From the NCBI RefSeq assembly GCF_003054175.1, contig NZ_QBKN01000026.1, positions 1 through 56,058 on the forward strand: 56,058 nt of DNA. The letters run 5' to 3'. Under the pieces are notes generated by a model. That model searched no databases. It was not told where the DNA came from and was given only the letters and a program-made list of their open reading frames with translations. Below are positions 1-7,573 of this stretch, one piece after another. How positions within the stretch are numbered: the first letter of the stretch is position 1; every line of letters starts with the position of its first letter. Both the position numbers and the translations under genes were made by a program. Source of the DNA: Allosediminivita pacifica (GTDB taxonomy: Bacteria > Pseudomonadota > Alphaproteobacteria > Rhodobacterales > Rhodobacteraceae).

Positions 1-95
1 CGCGGCAGGGCATCCCGCGAACCGGATCGACGAGTTGCTACCCTGGAACTTCAAGCCGTCGAGCTGAACTCCGATGGGGCGTAGACGCCGCTTAC
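1..95 (+). mobile_element. Right end of an IS66-family insertion sequence
   Basis: The first 95 bases look like the right end of an IS66-family element. Frame 2 (bases 2-67) reads the end of an IS66 transposase, with HPANRIDELLPWNF and then KPSS before TGA; the RIDELLPW block is typical of the IS66 C-terminal domain. The DNA from the stop to base 95 ends in GTAGACGCCGCTTAC. Its reverse complement starts GTAAGCG, the usual IS66 terminal motif. The virB9 reading frame resumes at base 96, so the element is inserted inside virB9. The rest of the element lies outside the window. Confidence 0.85.
2..67 (+). pseudogene. IS66 transposase, C-terminal 21 residues (cut by window edge)
   Basis: Only the last 21 codons of a DDE transposase of the IS66 type are in the window. 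The segment HPANRIDELLPWNF is diagnostic of the C-terminal domain of this family. The gene is marked partial only because the window begins here; nothing shows whether the full copy is intact. The stop codon is at 65-67, about 28 bases before the inverted repeat end. Confidence 0.75.
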
Positions 96-474
96 CTACT
101 ATTTCAGCGTCACCGAAACCTCGAACCCGACGCACTACGTAGTCCGGTTCGACTATCCGCAGGACCGGCGCGCTGAGCCGCGCGATGCAGTCGCGCGGAG
201 CGCGCCGAACACCAATTACGGCGTGAGCGGCCAGTCGGAAATCACGCCGACCGCGATCTGGGACGATGGCACGTTCACCTACTTCCGCTTCGCCAGAAAT
301 GCGCCTGTGCCTTCGATCTTCAAATGGTCGAACGGCAATGAGCGATCGGTGAACAGCATGGCGACCGAAGATGACGTGATCCGCGTCTCCGGCGTCAACA
401 ACAGGTGGGTGCTGCGCCTTGGCGACCAAGAAATCTGCGTGGAAGCGCTGCCGACGCAAGGAGGCCAGCAATGA
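96..474 (+). pseudogene. virB9: VirB9-like T4SS outer-membrane core protein, 3' part, disrupted by IS66
   Basis: After the IS66 end the frame reads TYYFSVTETSNPTHYVVRFD and continues to a stop at 474. The C-terminal part has the beta-strand pattern and NYGVSG, IWDDGTFTYFRF and VNNRWVLRLG motifs of VirB9/TrbG, a periplasmic and outer-membrane component of the type IV secretion core complex. An ATG at 223 is internal to this domain and is not a real start. The stop overlaps the virB10 start (ATGA), as in intact virB operons. Lost here is the N-terminal export signal, so no functional VirB9 can come from this copy unless the 5' part is restored. The identity rests on these motifs and on position before virB10. 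Confidence 0.8.
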
Positions 475-1856
475 GCGATGAGAACACCAACAGCGAGGGA
501 AACCCGAGCCTCGAAGAGCGTCTGCAAGCCCTTGAAAGCAGTGAGAGCGGCGGGGGCTCCGGCGCACGCCGCCAGCGCCCGAACGTGTCGCCTTTGGTGG
601 CTATCGGCGGCGTGGCGGCGATCAGCCTCATGGGCGGCTTAGTGTATCTCTCTATGCAGCCCGAAGAAGAAGAGCAGATGCAGACGAGCGCTCCAGCTGA
701 GTTTCAGCCGGAAGGTGACGGGTTCGGGACGATCACGCCGACGCGCGTTCCTGAACCTGAGCCGGAACCTGAACCGGAGCCTGAGCCGCAACCGGCAGCG
801 GCCCCGAACTCCGAGCTGCTGGATCGGATCGACAGGCTCCAAGCGGAGATTGAAAATCTCCGCGACGCTCCGGCCGAAGAGCAAGACACGTCGGAGCAAG
901 ACGCTCGAATTGATGACTTGCTTACGCAGGTCGAAGATTTGCAAGAGGCGAACGAAGAGGCTCAGAGCGAGTTTCAGCGCCAGCTCCAACAACGTGACCG
1001 GGAGCTGCGCCAGCTTCAAGCAGACCTCGATCTCGCACGGTTGCAGCCCAACCCGACGCCCGCCACGGCTCCGGCCGAGACCGGGCCGAGCGAAGAGGAA
1101 CAGCGCCGTCTTGCGGAGCTGGAACGGCGGCGGCAGGAGGCGCGGGAGTTTCAAACCGCGCGCAACGAGAGCGGCATCATCGCATTTGGCGGCGGTGGGT
1201 CCGACAACGGCGCTGGCGATGAGGCTGAACAGCTACTCGATGCGGGAACCGATTTCGTCCGCAACGGCGGCGCTACGGCCGAGGTCACTCAGGCGGAAGT
1301 GATAGCAAATCCGTCGAACACAGTGCCGCAAGGAACGTTGATACAGGCGTCGCTCGAAACGGCCGTCGATAGCTCGACGCCCGGCCAGGTGCGCGCGCTC
1401 ACTTCGGAGAACGTCTATTCCTATGACGGGTCGCGCGTCCTGATCCCACGCGGCTCGCGGCTTATTGGGCGTTACCAATCGGGCGTCGAGATTGCGCAGA
1501 AGCGCATCACCATCGCTTGGGACCGGATCATTCTGCCGACGCAGCAGACCGTCGAAATCAGCGCCTTCGGTGGCGATGAGCTGGGGCGCTCAGGTGTGGG
1601 CGGGTTCGTGGACTCCCGGTTCGATGAACGGTTCGGATCAGCGGCTCTTATCTCGTTGATCTCGGCGGGGGCCAGCTATGGCGCCGGTCAGCTCGAAAGC
1701 GAGGATGCCGCCGACGCGGCGGATCAGGTTGGTGGCGATCTGGAAAGCGCATCGAACAGTGCCCTCGATGACTACCTGTCCCTCGGTCCAGTGATCCACG
1801 TCGACCAAGGCGAGACGGTCACGGTCATGGTAGACCGGGACCTGGAGATTTTCTGA
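471..1856 (+). CDS. virB10: VirB10, type IV secretion inner-to-outer membrane bridge protein
   Basis: A 461-residue TrbI/VirB10 protein that spans the periplasm and opens the T4SS channel in response to ATPase energy. The start at 471 is chosen because AAGGAGG lies just upstream and the ATG overlaps the virB9 stop; an in-frame start further upstream (405) would run inside virB9. It has a cytoplasmic N-terminus, one membrane segment near residues 44-60 (VAIGGVAAISLMGGLVYL), a Pro-Glu repeat at about 94-109, a Gln/Glu-rich coiled-coil stretch, and a C-terminal beta-barrel domain with the VPQGTLIQASLETAVDSS, LIPRGSRLIGRY and GFVDSRF motifs of the family. It overlaps virB11 by one base. Confidence 0.95.
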   Translation: MSDENTNSEGNPSLEERLQALESSESGGGSGARRQRPNVSPLVAIGGVAAISLMGGLVYLSMQPEEEEQMQTSAPAEFQPEGDGFGTITPTRVPEPEPEPEPEPEPQPAAAPNSELLDRIDRLQAEIENLRDAPAEEQDTSEQDARIDDLLTQVEDLQEANEEAQSEFQRQLQQRDRELRQLQADLDLARLQPNPTPATAPAETGPSEEEQRRLAELERRRQEAREFQTARNESGIIAFGGGGSDNGAGDEAEQLLDAGTDFVRNGGATAEVTQAEVIANPSNTVPQGTLIQASLETAVDSSTPGQVRALTSENVYSYDGSRVLIPRGSRLIGRYQSGVEIAQKRITIAWDRIILPTQQTVEISAFGGDELGRSGVGGFVDSRFDERFGSAALISLISAGASYGAGQLESEDAADAADQVGGDLESASNSALDDYLSLGPVIHVDQGETVTVMVDRDLEIF

Positions 1857-2854
1857 TGGGCTCCGGGTATCTCGAAAGCTCTCTCGACCGAATCCCCGAA
1901 GCCTCGCGGGAGGACGTGATCGAGATATGCGTGAACCCTGACGGGCGGGTGTGGGGCGAGTTTCAGGGGGACCACTTCATGCAGCCCCTTGAAACGGCGC
2001 TGTCTGAGACGCAGGCGAAAGACCTGGCGAACCAAGTGGCATCGGCCACGCAAACGACGATGAGCAAGTCGAAGCCGGTCGTTTCGGTGAGCATCGAATA
2101 TCGGAATCGCCCGATCCGCGCGCAGGTTATGGTCTCGCCTGTGGTCGGCCGCGGTGCGTCGATCTCTCTGCGGTTCTTCACGAACGTTCCGCTCGACAAG
2201 ATCGAGCTGAAGTTGCTGTACGGCGAGGAACGTAGCCTCGAACAAGTCCGGCAGGAGCGAACACGCGAGCTGCGCTCCATTGTGGCAAGCGGCGATATTA
2301 CCGCCTGCCTGCGCTTCTGCGTGGATCACAAGCTCAACATGATCGTTGCCGGGGGCACGTCCACGGGCAAGACGGTCGCCGCGCGGAAGATCCTTTCTTA
2401 CGTGCCGCCGGAAGAACGGATCGTCACCATCGAAGAGGCGGCTGAACTGCTGCCAGCGCAGCCGAATGCGGTCACGCTGATCTCGAACCGCGAAGTCGAG
2501 CATCAAACGGCAGACGCGCTACTGACTTCAACGCTGCGGATGCGGCCTGACAGGATCGTGCTGGGCGAGGTGCGCGGACAGGAAGCCATGACCTTCCTCG
2601 AAGCGATCAATACCGGGCACGGTGGCTCGATGACGACACTGCACGCTGAGACGCCGCAACTGGCGATGCAAAGACTCGCCATTGCTGCCCTGAAAACAAA
2701 CGTCCCGATGACCTATGCCGACATGGTGCGTTACATCGAAAACTCTATCGACGTGGTAATCCAGACAGGCCGTCTCGAAGGCGACCGGGGTATCACCGAA
2801 TTTTTCCTGCCGGGCGCGGAAGAAAAGGAGGGCCAAGGCCATGATGAAGTTTGA
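1856..2854 (+). CDS. virB11: VirB11 type IV secretion ATPase
   Basis: A 332-residue hexameric traffic ATPase that powers T4SS pilus biogenesis and substrate transfer at the inner membrane. The N-terminal domain (1-130) is followed by the RecA-like domain: Walker A GGTSTGKT at about 166-173, the acidic EEAAELLP box, the Walker B-like MRPDRIVLGEVRG and the GHGGSMTTLHAE His box. Length is normal for VirB11. The ATG overlaps the virB10 stop, so the two are translationally coupled. No missing residues were seen. Confidence 0.96.
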   Translation: MGSGYLESSLDRIPEASREDVIEICVNPDGRVWGEFQGDHFMQPLETALSETQAKDLANQVASATQTTMSKSKPVVSVSIEYRNRPIRAQVMVSPVVGRGASISLRFFTNVPLDKIELKLLYGEERSLEQVRQERTRELRSIVASGDITACLRFCVDHKLNMIVAGGTSTGKTVAARKILSYVPPEERIVTIEEAAELLPAQPNAVTLISNREVEHQTADALLTSTLRMRPDRIVLGEVRGQEAMTFLEAINTGHGGSMTTLHAETPQLAMQRLAIAALKTNVPMTYADMVRYIENSIDVVIQTGRLEGDRGITEFFLPGAEEKEGQGHDEV

Positions 2855-3026
2855 GCATGAGGTCGATACCATCGACTTGCGGAAAAAGACGAAGGAAATG
2901 CCGGCTACTCTCGCGCGGCGGAGCGCAGAAGGCTGGGAGCTGGTATCGGTCGTGACGGCCGGGCCGACTGATCTGCACCTCTTCTTCAAGCGGCCGATGG
3001 CGGCTGAGCCAAAGGCGGTGGCATGA
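2841..3026 (+). CDS. Small DUF4177-like protein in the virB operon
   Basis: A 61-residue protein starting inside the 3' end of virB11 (14-base overlap), preceded by AAGGAGG. It has the compact pattern of DUF4177 proteins: a short beta strand (FEHEVDTID), then LARRSAEGWELVSVV, then a strand LHLFFKRP. The function of that family is unknown; here tight coupling with virB11 and with the next gene suggests a role connected to the secretion apparatus. No signal peptide, so it is probably cytoplasmic. The family name is from pattern recognition only. Confidence 0.7.
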   Translation: MMKFEHEVDTIDLRKKTKEMPATLARRSAEGWELVSVVTAGPTDLHLFFKRPMAAEPKAVA

Positions 3027-3436
3027 TGGGACGCCACCTTGCCGCCCTTATGATGGCGGGCCTCATGGCTGGTCCTGTGGCCGCGCAGGACTCGTTCATG
3101 CTGCCCGATCTAAACGAAGAGCCGGAGAACCCGGATTGCCCGGATGCGCCTGCGCGCCCGGAATGGGTCGCGAACCCCTCCAATGAGGGCCTGACGCGCT
3201 CGGAGCTGGCGACGGAGCTGTATCAGCAGGAAGGCTATCGCAATGTGGTCGAAGCCGGGGAATGCACCTGCGAGCTGCGCTTCCCGTCCTGGGACAACGT
3301 GACAGAGGCGATGGAAACCGAATTTGCCGGAATCTCGCGCTTCGAGTTTCTGGAAGTCATCCCCGACATTCGGAAAGCGACGAAGACCTACAGGAATGAA
3401 GGTCGGCCGATCTGTAGAGACGCCGGGCTCTGGTAG
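3023..3436 (+). CDS. Exported Cys-containing protein between virB11 and virB6, unknown
   Basis: A 137-residue protein with an N-terminal signal peptide ending near VAAQ (residues 18-22). The mature part is acidic at first, then carries four Cys residues (PDCPDAP, GECTCELRF, PICRDAG), which could form disulfides in the periplasm. It overlaps the preceding gene by four bases and lies 15 bases before virB6, so it is part of the T4SS operon. By position it could be a minor pilus or stability component in the VirB5/VirB7 slot, but no sequence evidence assigns it to either family. Confidence 0.75.
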   Translation: MMGRHLAALMMAGLMAGPVAAQDSFMLPDLNEEPENPDCPDAPARPEWVANPSNEGLTRSELATELYQQEGYRNVVEAGECTCELRFPSWDNVTEAMETEFAGISRFEFLEVIPDIRKATKTYRNEGRPICRDAGLW

Positions 3437-3451
3437 AGCAGGAGAACGAAA

Positions 3452-4468
3452 ATGGGCGTCGTAACGTTCTTTGTCGAGACGACTGACGGGTTTCTCAATG
3501 ATGCGGCTGAGACGCAATTCGGAATGGTTGCGGCGACGGTCGGCACTATTGGGACGGTGGCCTGCACATTAGTCGTGATCCTCGTCTTCCTGAACCTCAT
3601 ATTCGGGTTTCGGGACATGGACGGTCGGATGGCGTTTTGGCTCGTGGTCAAGATGGTGCTGATCTCGATCTTCGCGCAGAGCTGGACGCAGTTCGATCAA
3701 TTCTCGTCGGCCCTTCTCAACGGCATCGACTCTATCGCGGGATCACTTGTCGCCTCGGTCGGCGGCGGCGGTGAAATCGGGCCTTCGGGCACCTTCGCGG
3801 AAGAGTTCGACGGTCTCATTGAGAACATGACGGAATATCTGGACGCGATTGCAGACAGCATGAATTGGATGCAGGGTGCGATCACGAACGGCATCGGCCT
3901 CGTTCTTCTCAGCCTTCTCGGCGGGATCGCCGCCTTCATCGTGGTTTTCTCGCGCGTGATCCTCACGCTCATGCTGGCCCTTGCGCCGATCATGATCTTC
4001 CTGACCCTCTTCGACGCGACGAAAGACTACTTTCTCCGCTGGGTCAGCTCGACGGCCTCTTTCGCCCTCTATCCTGTGGTCATCGCGGGCATCTTCGCGA
4101 CAATCATCGGTGTGGGTGGTTCCCTCATGGCAACCCTTGGCGATCCGGGCTCGGCCGAGAATATCGGGGCGCTGATCCCTTTCTTCATGCTGGTTCTCAT
4201 GTCCAAAGCCTTCATCCTGGCAACGCCGTTTCTCGTGCGCTCGATCTCCGGCAATGTGGTGATGCCGGCGATGCAGGCGGTCAGCCCGGAAGGCATTCGA
4301 TCCTTCACGGCGGGGGCCGCGAACACAAGCGGCTCGCAGGCTCGGGCGCAACGCGGGATGCGAAGCGGAACGGAGCTGGCCGGGTCGGCATCGAGGTCGG
4401 CCGCCCTGGGCGCTGGCGCGCGAGTCCAAAGGATGATGCAGCGCAACAAAAGACTGTCCGAGACATGA
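3452..4468 (+). CDS. virB6: VirB6/TrbL, polytopic T4SS inner-membrane channel protein
   Basis: A 338-residue protein with about six hydrophobic segments (among them 22-50, 65-80, 145-175, 190-220 and 240-270). It fits the TrbL/VirB6 family, which forms the inner-membrane DNA translocation path. The conserved central block LALAPIMIFLTLFDATKDYFLRWV is typical. The C-terminus is polar and basic. A GGAG Shine-Dalgarno lies at about 3440. It is the last gene of the operon, followed at once by a hairpin terminator. Confidence 0.92.
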   Translation: MGVVTFFVETTDGFLNDAAETQFGMVAATVGTIGTVACTLVVILVFLNLIFGFRDMDGRMAFWLVVKMVLISIFAQSWTQFDQFSSALLNGIDSIAGSLVASVGGGGEIGPSGTFAEEFDGLIENMTEYLDAIADSMNWMQGAITNGIGLVLLSLLGGIAAFIVVFSRVILTLMLALAPIMIFLTLFDATKDYFLRWVSSTASFALYPVVIAGIFATIIGVGGSLMATLGDPGSAENIGALIPFFMLVLMSKAFILATPFLVRSISGNVVMPAMQAVSPEGIRSFTAGAANTSGSQARAQRGMRSGTELAGSASRSAALGAGARVQRMMQRNKRLSET

Positions 4469-4499
4469 AAAAGGCTCGCTTCGGCGGGCCTTTTTCATG
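4464..4499 (+). terminator. Hairpin terminator of the virB operon (bidirectional)
   Basis: Arms CATGAAAAAGGCTCGC (4464-4479) and GCGGGCCTTTTTCATG (4484-4499) pair with one mismatch around a TTCG loop. The A-run and T-run on the two sides make it a rho-independent terminator usable from both strands. It overlaps the virB6 stop codon. Confidence 0.9.
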
Positions 4500-4530
4500 G
4501 TCGGGTAGTTTGCAGGAAAGTGCGAAATCC

Positions 4531-4702
4531 TACGCTAAGGCCAAGGCGGCTCGCCTTTGGTCTGATCACGCCCCAGATCGGACCGTTCGACATCTTGGTT
4601 GCAGGTCAGGCCAAGGCATAGAGCTTAGCCATTGCTACTGCGAACACGCGCGAGTTCGAAAGAGTGCCCGGTGTGGGAATCAAAAACTCGCATATAACAT
4701 AA
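4531..4702 (+). pseudogene. Remnant of a VapC-type PIN-domain toxin
   Basis: The C-terminal part of a PIN-domain ribonuclease is readable: IGPFDILVAGQAKA, an in-frame TAG, then SLAIATANTREFERVPGVGIKN and a stop at 4702. GPFDILVAGQA and TANTREF.RVPG are hallmark VapC motifs. Upstream, YAKAKAAR (from 4531) matches the preceding helix but is in another frame, so there is also a frameshift. No N-terminal active-site motif or antitoxin remains. It is a dead toxin fragment, possibly from an earlier plasmid addiction module. Confidence 0.75.
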
Positions 4703-4721
4703 TAGTTCTTATTGGATAAGA

Positions 4722-4736
4722 GAACAAAATGGGAAC
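4722..4736. promoter_or_regulatory. Candidate LexA (SOS) box
   Basis: GAAC-AAAATGG-GAAC matches the alphaproteobacterial SOS box GAAC-N7-GAAC (GTTC-N7-GTTC on the other strand). It lies in a 400-base non-coding stretch with no recognisable damage-response gene next to it, so it may be the relic of a promoter whose gene has been lost. Confidence 0.4.
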
Positions 4737-5106
4737 TTTTGTCCCTACCTGCCCCAGTCAAGACAGGTTTCCATATTTCGATCAGATGCCTTCAGTCATT
4801 CGCTGCACCTTCGATGAACTTACACAACGCGGACTTTTCGGTCCTTCGGCGGCCAATCAATGCAATTGTAGCATGACGATGGAGACGCTCGCAGCCGCAG
4901 CGACCGGGGTTCTGCGCCGCGGCGCAGCGCCGGGACAAAGCCGCCCTTCGTTGCAAGTACTCAGTCCCCATCACTTATACTGCATTGAGCGGGAAGTGGC
5001 CTTCTTCGCCGCAGGAATGCCGTGCCGCAGCCCGCTATTTCGACAACTTTCTTGCACTGGCAGCGCCATTGTTCCTCTGTGGATGGACACGATTGGGTGC
5101 GGCCTC
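4737..5106. other. Non-coding stretch between vapC remnant and ccdA
   Basis: No gene is supported. A long plus-strand reading frame crosses this region but continues as the antisense of ccdA and has no recognisable domain. The DNA looks like decayed intergenic sequence. Confidence 0.5.
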
Positions 5107-5847
5107 TCAACCAATGCGACTAAGGGACGGAAAGGTTGCCAGCAGCCAATAGGCAAAGCGCGAAAGCTGGCCGGTCATGATCGCCAACCCCATCAGGACC
5201 ATCACCCCTCCTGCGCCCTTGTAGAGCCACCGTCCCGCCTCTCCGATCCGCTTGACGCGGGCAGCTATGGCGTCCGTGAAGAGCGCGGCCAGAAGGAAAG
5301 GCACACCGAGCCCGGCCGAATAGATCGCCAGCAGCCAGATGCCGTTCGAGAGGCTGCCCGAATTCGCGCTCACTGTCAGGATCGCCCCGAGGATCGGACC
5401 GATGCAAGGCGTCCAGCCGAAGGCGAAAGCAAGACCAAGGACATAGGCTCCGACCGGGCGCCCGCCGGGCACGTCGAGATGGAACCGGGTGTCGCGCGCG
5501 AGACCACCGAACCGAAGAACCCCGAGCATCACCAGTCCGAACAGGACGATGATCGCCCCGCCGACAAGGTTGAGTTCTGTCCTCCATGTCAGAAGCAGCG
5601 ATCCAAGCGCACTGGCCCCGGCGCCCAAGGCTACAAAGACCGTCGAGAAGCCGAGGACAAAACAGGCGCTCAAGCCCAGGGCGCGGCTTCGAGCCACCAT
5701 GCCGACATGCCACGCGGTCCGGAGTCCGGGTTGGCCGGCGATAAAGGAGACGTAGCCTGGCACCAGCGGCAGGACGCAAGGCGACAGGAATGAGATGGCG
5801 CCGGCGAGGAAGGCCGCGAAGACGCCGATGCCCGAAATTTCCAACAT
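5107..5847 (-). CDS. ccdA: CcdA-type thiol-disulfide electron transporter
   Basis: A 246-residue polytopic protein of the CcdA/DsbD transmembrane family. It carries reducing equivalents from cytoplasmic thioredoxin to periplasmic thioredoxin-like proteins. Six membrane segments are visible. Both redox Cys motifs are present: SFLSPCVLPLVPGY (Cys24) and AFGWTPCIGP. The gene lies directly after the next minus-strand gene (its ATG abuts that gene's TAG), at the distal end of a copper and thiol-redox operon. It would supply electrons to the TlpA and DsbE-like proteins encoded upstream. A second homologue at 15440-16174 lacks the first Cys. Confidence 0.93.
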   Translation of the reverse strand: MLEISGIGVFAAFLAGAISFLSPCVLPLVPGYVSFIAGQPGLRTAWHVGMVARSRALGLSACFVLGFSTVFVALGAGASALGSLLLTWRTELNLVGGAIIVLFGLVMLGVLRFGGLARDTRFHLDVPGGRPVGAYVLGLAFAFGWTPCIGPILGAILTVSANSGSLSNGIWLLAIYSAGLGVPFLLAALFTDAIAARVKRIGEAGRWLYKGAGGVMVLMGLAIMTGQLSRFAYWLLATFPSLSRIG

Positions 5848-6291
5848 CTATGCCTCCTTGCGAAATGGCTTGATGGCCCACCAGAAGCCAAGGAGCGGGA
5901 TGATCAGCCATTGCAGCACAGGCGAAAGACCGGTGCCCACCAACGGCAGGATCGGCATGCGCGCGGTGTAGGCCCAGGCTTCGCGCACCTCCACGTTCAG
6001 CCACTCGCTGAAGATCGTGTAGCCAATGCCCGCCAGGAGCGTGACGATGGCGACCCATCGTGCCGCAGCACGATCCACCGGCCAATTCCCTCCAACCAAC
6101 AGCAGCGAACCGACCAGGGTGCTGAGAGCGATCAGGATATCTCCTCCGGTGCAGTGCAGCCCCGCGAACAGGATCTCGCCCACTGTTCCCTCATGCCAGA
6201 TCGTGTAGAGGGGCATGTGAGCGAACTCCCATGCCAGATGGGCCGGGATCACGATCGCGAGATACCGCCGCAATGCGTCGAGAGACAGCAT
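5848..6291 (-). CDS. Membrane protein of unknown function in the SCO operon
   Basis: A 147-residue protein with about four membrane segments. Distinct features are the N-terminal AWEFAHMPLYTIWHEGT and AGLHCTGGDILIA motifs, with His and Cys residues at the membrane surface that could bind metal or heme. The start at 6291 is chosen because the longer frame is the antisense-like shadow of the SCO gene. It sits between sco and ccdA with no gap to ccdA. I do not recognise a named family; a role in copper handling or oxidase assembly is inferred from context only. Confidence 0.75.
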   Translation of the reverse strand: MLSLDALRRYLAIVIPAHLAWEFAHMPLYTIWHEGTVGEILFAGLHCTGGDILIALSTLVGSLLLVGGNWPVDRAAARWVAIVTLLAGIGYTIFSEWLNVEVREAWAYTARMPILPLVGTGLSPVLQWLIIPLLGFWWAIKPFRKEA

Positions 6292-6323
6292 CGGTCGCTC
6301 TGCGCCGGAGCCGCGTGTCTGGC

Positions 6324-7022
6324 TTATCGGAAGACGTTCGTCAGCGTATGCCACCAGCCTTCCTCCTCGTGCCTGTGCTGCGCGTTGTTGATCAGCCCGT
6401 TCACGTAGAGCACGAGATTGGCGTGCTGGAACTCCATGCCGTGGAACTTGGCCGCGAGGCGCCCGCCGCGGTCGATCACGAAGGTCACCGGCGCGTGCAT
6501 CATCGCGTCGCTCTCGGCCGACATAGTGAACTCGACGCCGTAATCGCTGGCCAGTTCCCGGGTCGTATCCTCGGGCTGGTCCGGACGTGTGGTCAGAAAG
6601 GTCCAGTTTGCCGTGTCGAGGTCGTGCCAGCCGGCGTAGTCGCGCAGAATGTCCGGGGTATCGTTCGCCGGGTCTGTGGTGATCGAGACGAACTCGACCA
6701 TGTCCCCCATCGGCGAGGCGTTGATCGACTCCTGGATCGCCGCGATCTTGTCGGCATGGAGCGGGCAGACGTCCGGGCAACTCGCATAGATGAAATGCAG
6801 CACCACGACCTTGTCTTCGAGATTGGACAGGGCGACCGGCCGTCCCTCGGCATCTTGAAGCTTAAAGCCGGGCGCCTGTTCGCCCTCGATCGGCTGGAAA
6901 TATTTCTCCATCTCCAGCATGCGCTCGTCGAGATTTTCGCCGGGATGATTGGCGAGAGCCGGCAGTCCGGCCATGGTCATGACGCCGGCAAGGACAAGGC
7001 GGCGCGTGATCTGTTTCAGCAT
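6324..7022 (-). CDS. SCO1/SenC-family copper and thiol protein (copy 1)
   Basis: A 232-residue periplasmic protein with a signal peptide (cleavage near LPALAN) and a thioredoxin fold. The copper site CxxxC is present as SCPDVCP, and the distal His is in MMHAPVTFVID. SCO proteins deliver copper to the CuA site of cytochrome oxidase or act as thiol reductases. This copy diverges from the other three in the window: it has an N-terminal acidic segment and a His-rich tail (NNAQHRHEEEGWW). It lies downstream of tlpA and the multicopper oxidase. Confidence 0.92.
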   Translation of the reverse strand: MLKQITRRLVLAGVMTMAGLPALANHPGENLDERMLEMEKYFQPIEGEQAPGFKLQDAEGRPVALSNLEDKVVVLHFIYASCPDVCPLHADKIAAIQESINASPMGDMVEFVSITTDPANDTPDILRDYAGWHDLDTANWTFLTTRPDQPEDTTRELASDYGVEFTMSAESDAMMHAPVTFVIDRGGRLAAKFHGMEFQHANLVLYVNGLINNAQHRHEEEGWWHTLTNVFR

Positions 7023-7056
7023 GATATCGTCCGTATCTAGTGGCGCGCTGGCGCCG

Positions 7057-7572
7057 TCAGTCGATGTGACTCTCGATAAATGAGATCATCTCCGCGGTGT
7101 CCCATTCGGCGGGGCCCATGAGGCGCCCCACCTCCTTACCGTCGGCGCTGATGAGGATCGTGGCAGGCAGGCCGAAGGCCCTAAGGGCTGTCGCGGTCAA
7201 CCCGGTCGAGTCCACGTAGATGTCGAGATTCTCGACGGCGATCTCGTCGAAGAACCGTCGCACTACGGGGATGCCCGCCCGGTCGATCGACACGGCGACG
7301 ACCTCGAACTCCGGTCCGCCGAGCGCGCCCTCGAGCGCGTCGAGCGTCGACATCTCCTCGACGCAGGGCGGGCACCAGGTGGCCCAGACGTTGAGCAGGA
7401 TCGTGCGGCCCCGAAACTCCTCGAGATAGTGCCGCGTGCCATCCTCCGTGACGAAGCGGAAGTTCGGCACCTCCTGGGGAGAATCGTGGACGGTGAAGCC
7501 CTGAGGTCCACCGGCCAGCGCCGCCGTCGCGGAGAAGAAGGCGGTCGCGGCCGCCAGAAGCAGATGTCTCAT
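7057..7572 (-). CDS. TlpA-like periplasmic thioredoxin
   Basis: A 171-residue exported thioredoxin-fold protein with a signal peptide ending in ALAGG. The active site is WATWCPPC (around residues 68-75), followed by the family's VVAVSIDR strand and the cis-Pro loop GLPATILIS. Proteins of this type reduce disulfides in cytochrome c, SCO or CuA targets in the periplasm, using electrons from CcdA. It is one base from the next upstream gene, a DsbE-like protein, so they are co-transcribed. Confidence 0.92.
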   Translation of the reverse strand: MRHLLLAAATAFFSATAALAGGPQGFTVHDSPQEVPNFRFVTEDGTRHYLEEFRGRTILLNVWATWCPPCVEEMSTLDALEGALGGPEFEVVAVSIDRAGIPVVRRFFDEIAVENLDIYVDSTGLTATALRAFGLPATILISADGKEVGRLMGPAEWDTAEMISFIESHID

Positions 7573-7573
7573 T

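Noticed and set aside
223-474. ATG at 223 as the start of a separate 83-residue gene
   Set aside because: It lies in the middle of the VirB9 C-terminal domain, and the homology runs back to base 96 without a break.
4729-5793. A 354-residue plus-strand open frame
   Set aside because: It crosses non-coding DNA and then runs antisense to ccdA, with biased composition and no domain. The ccdA gene on the other strand fully explains the region.
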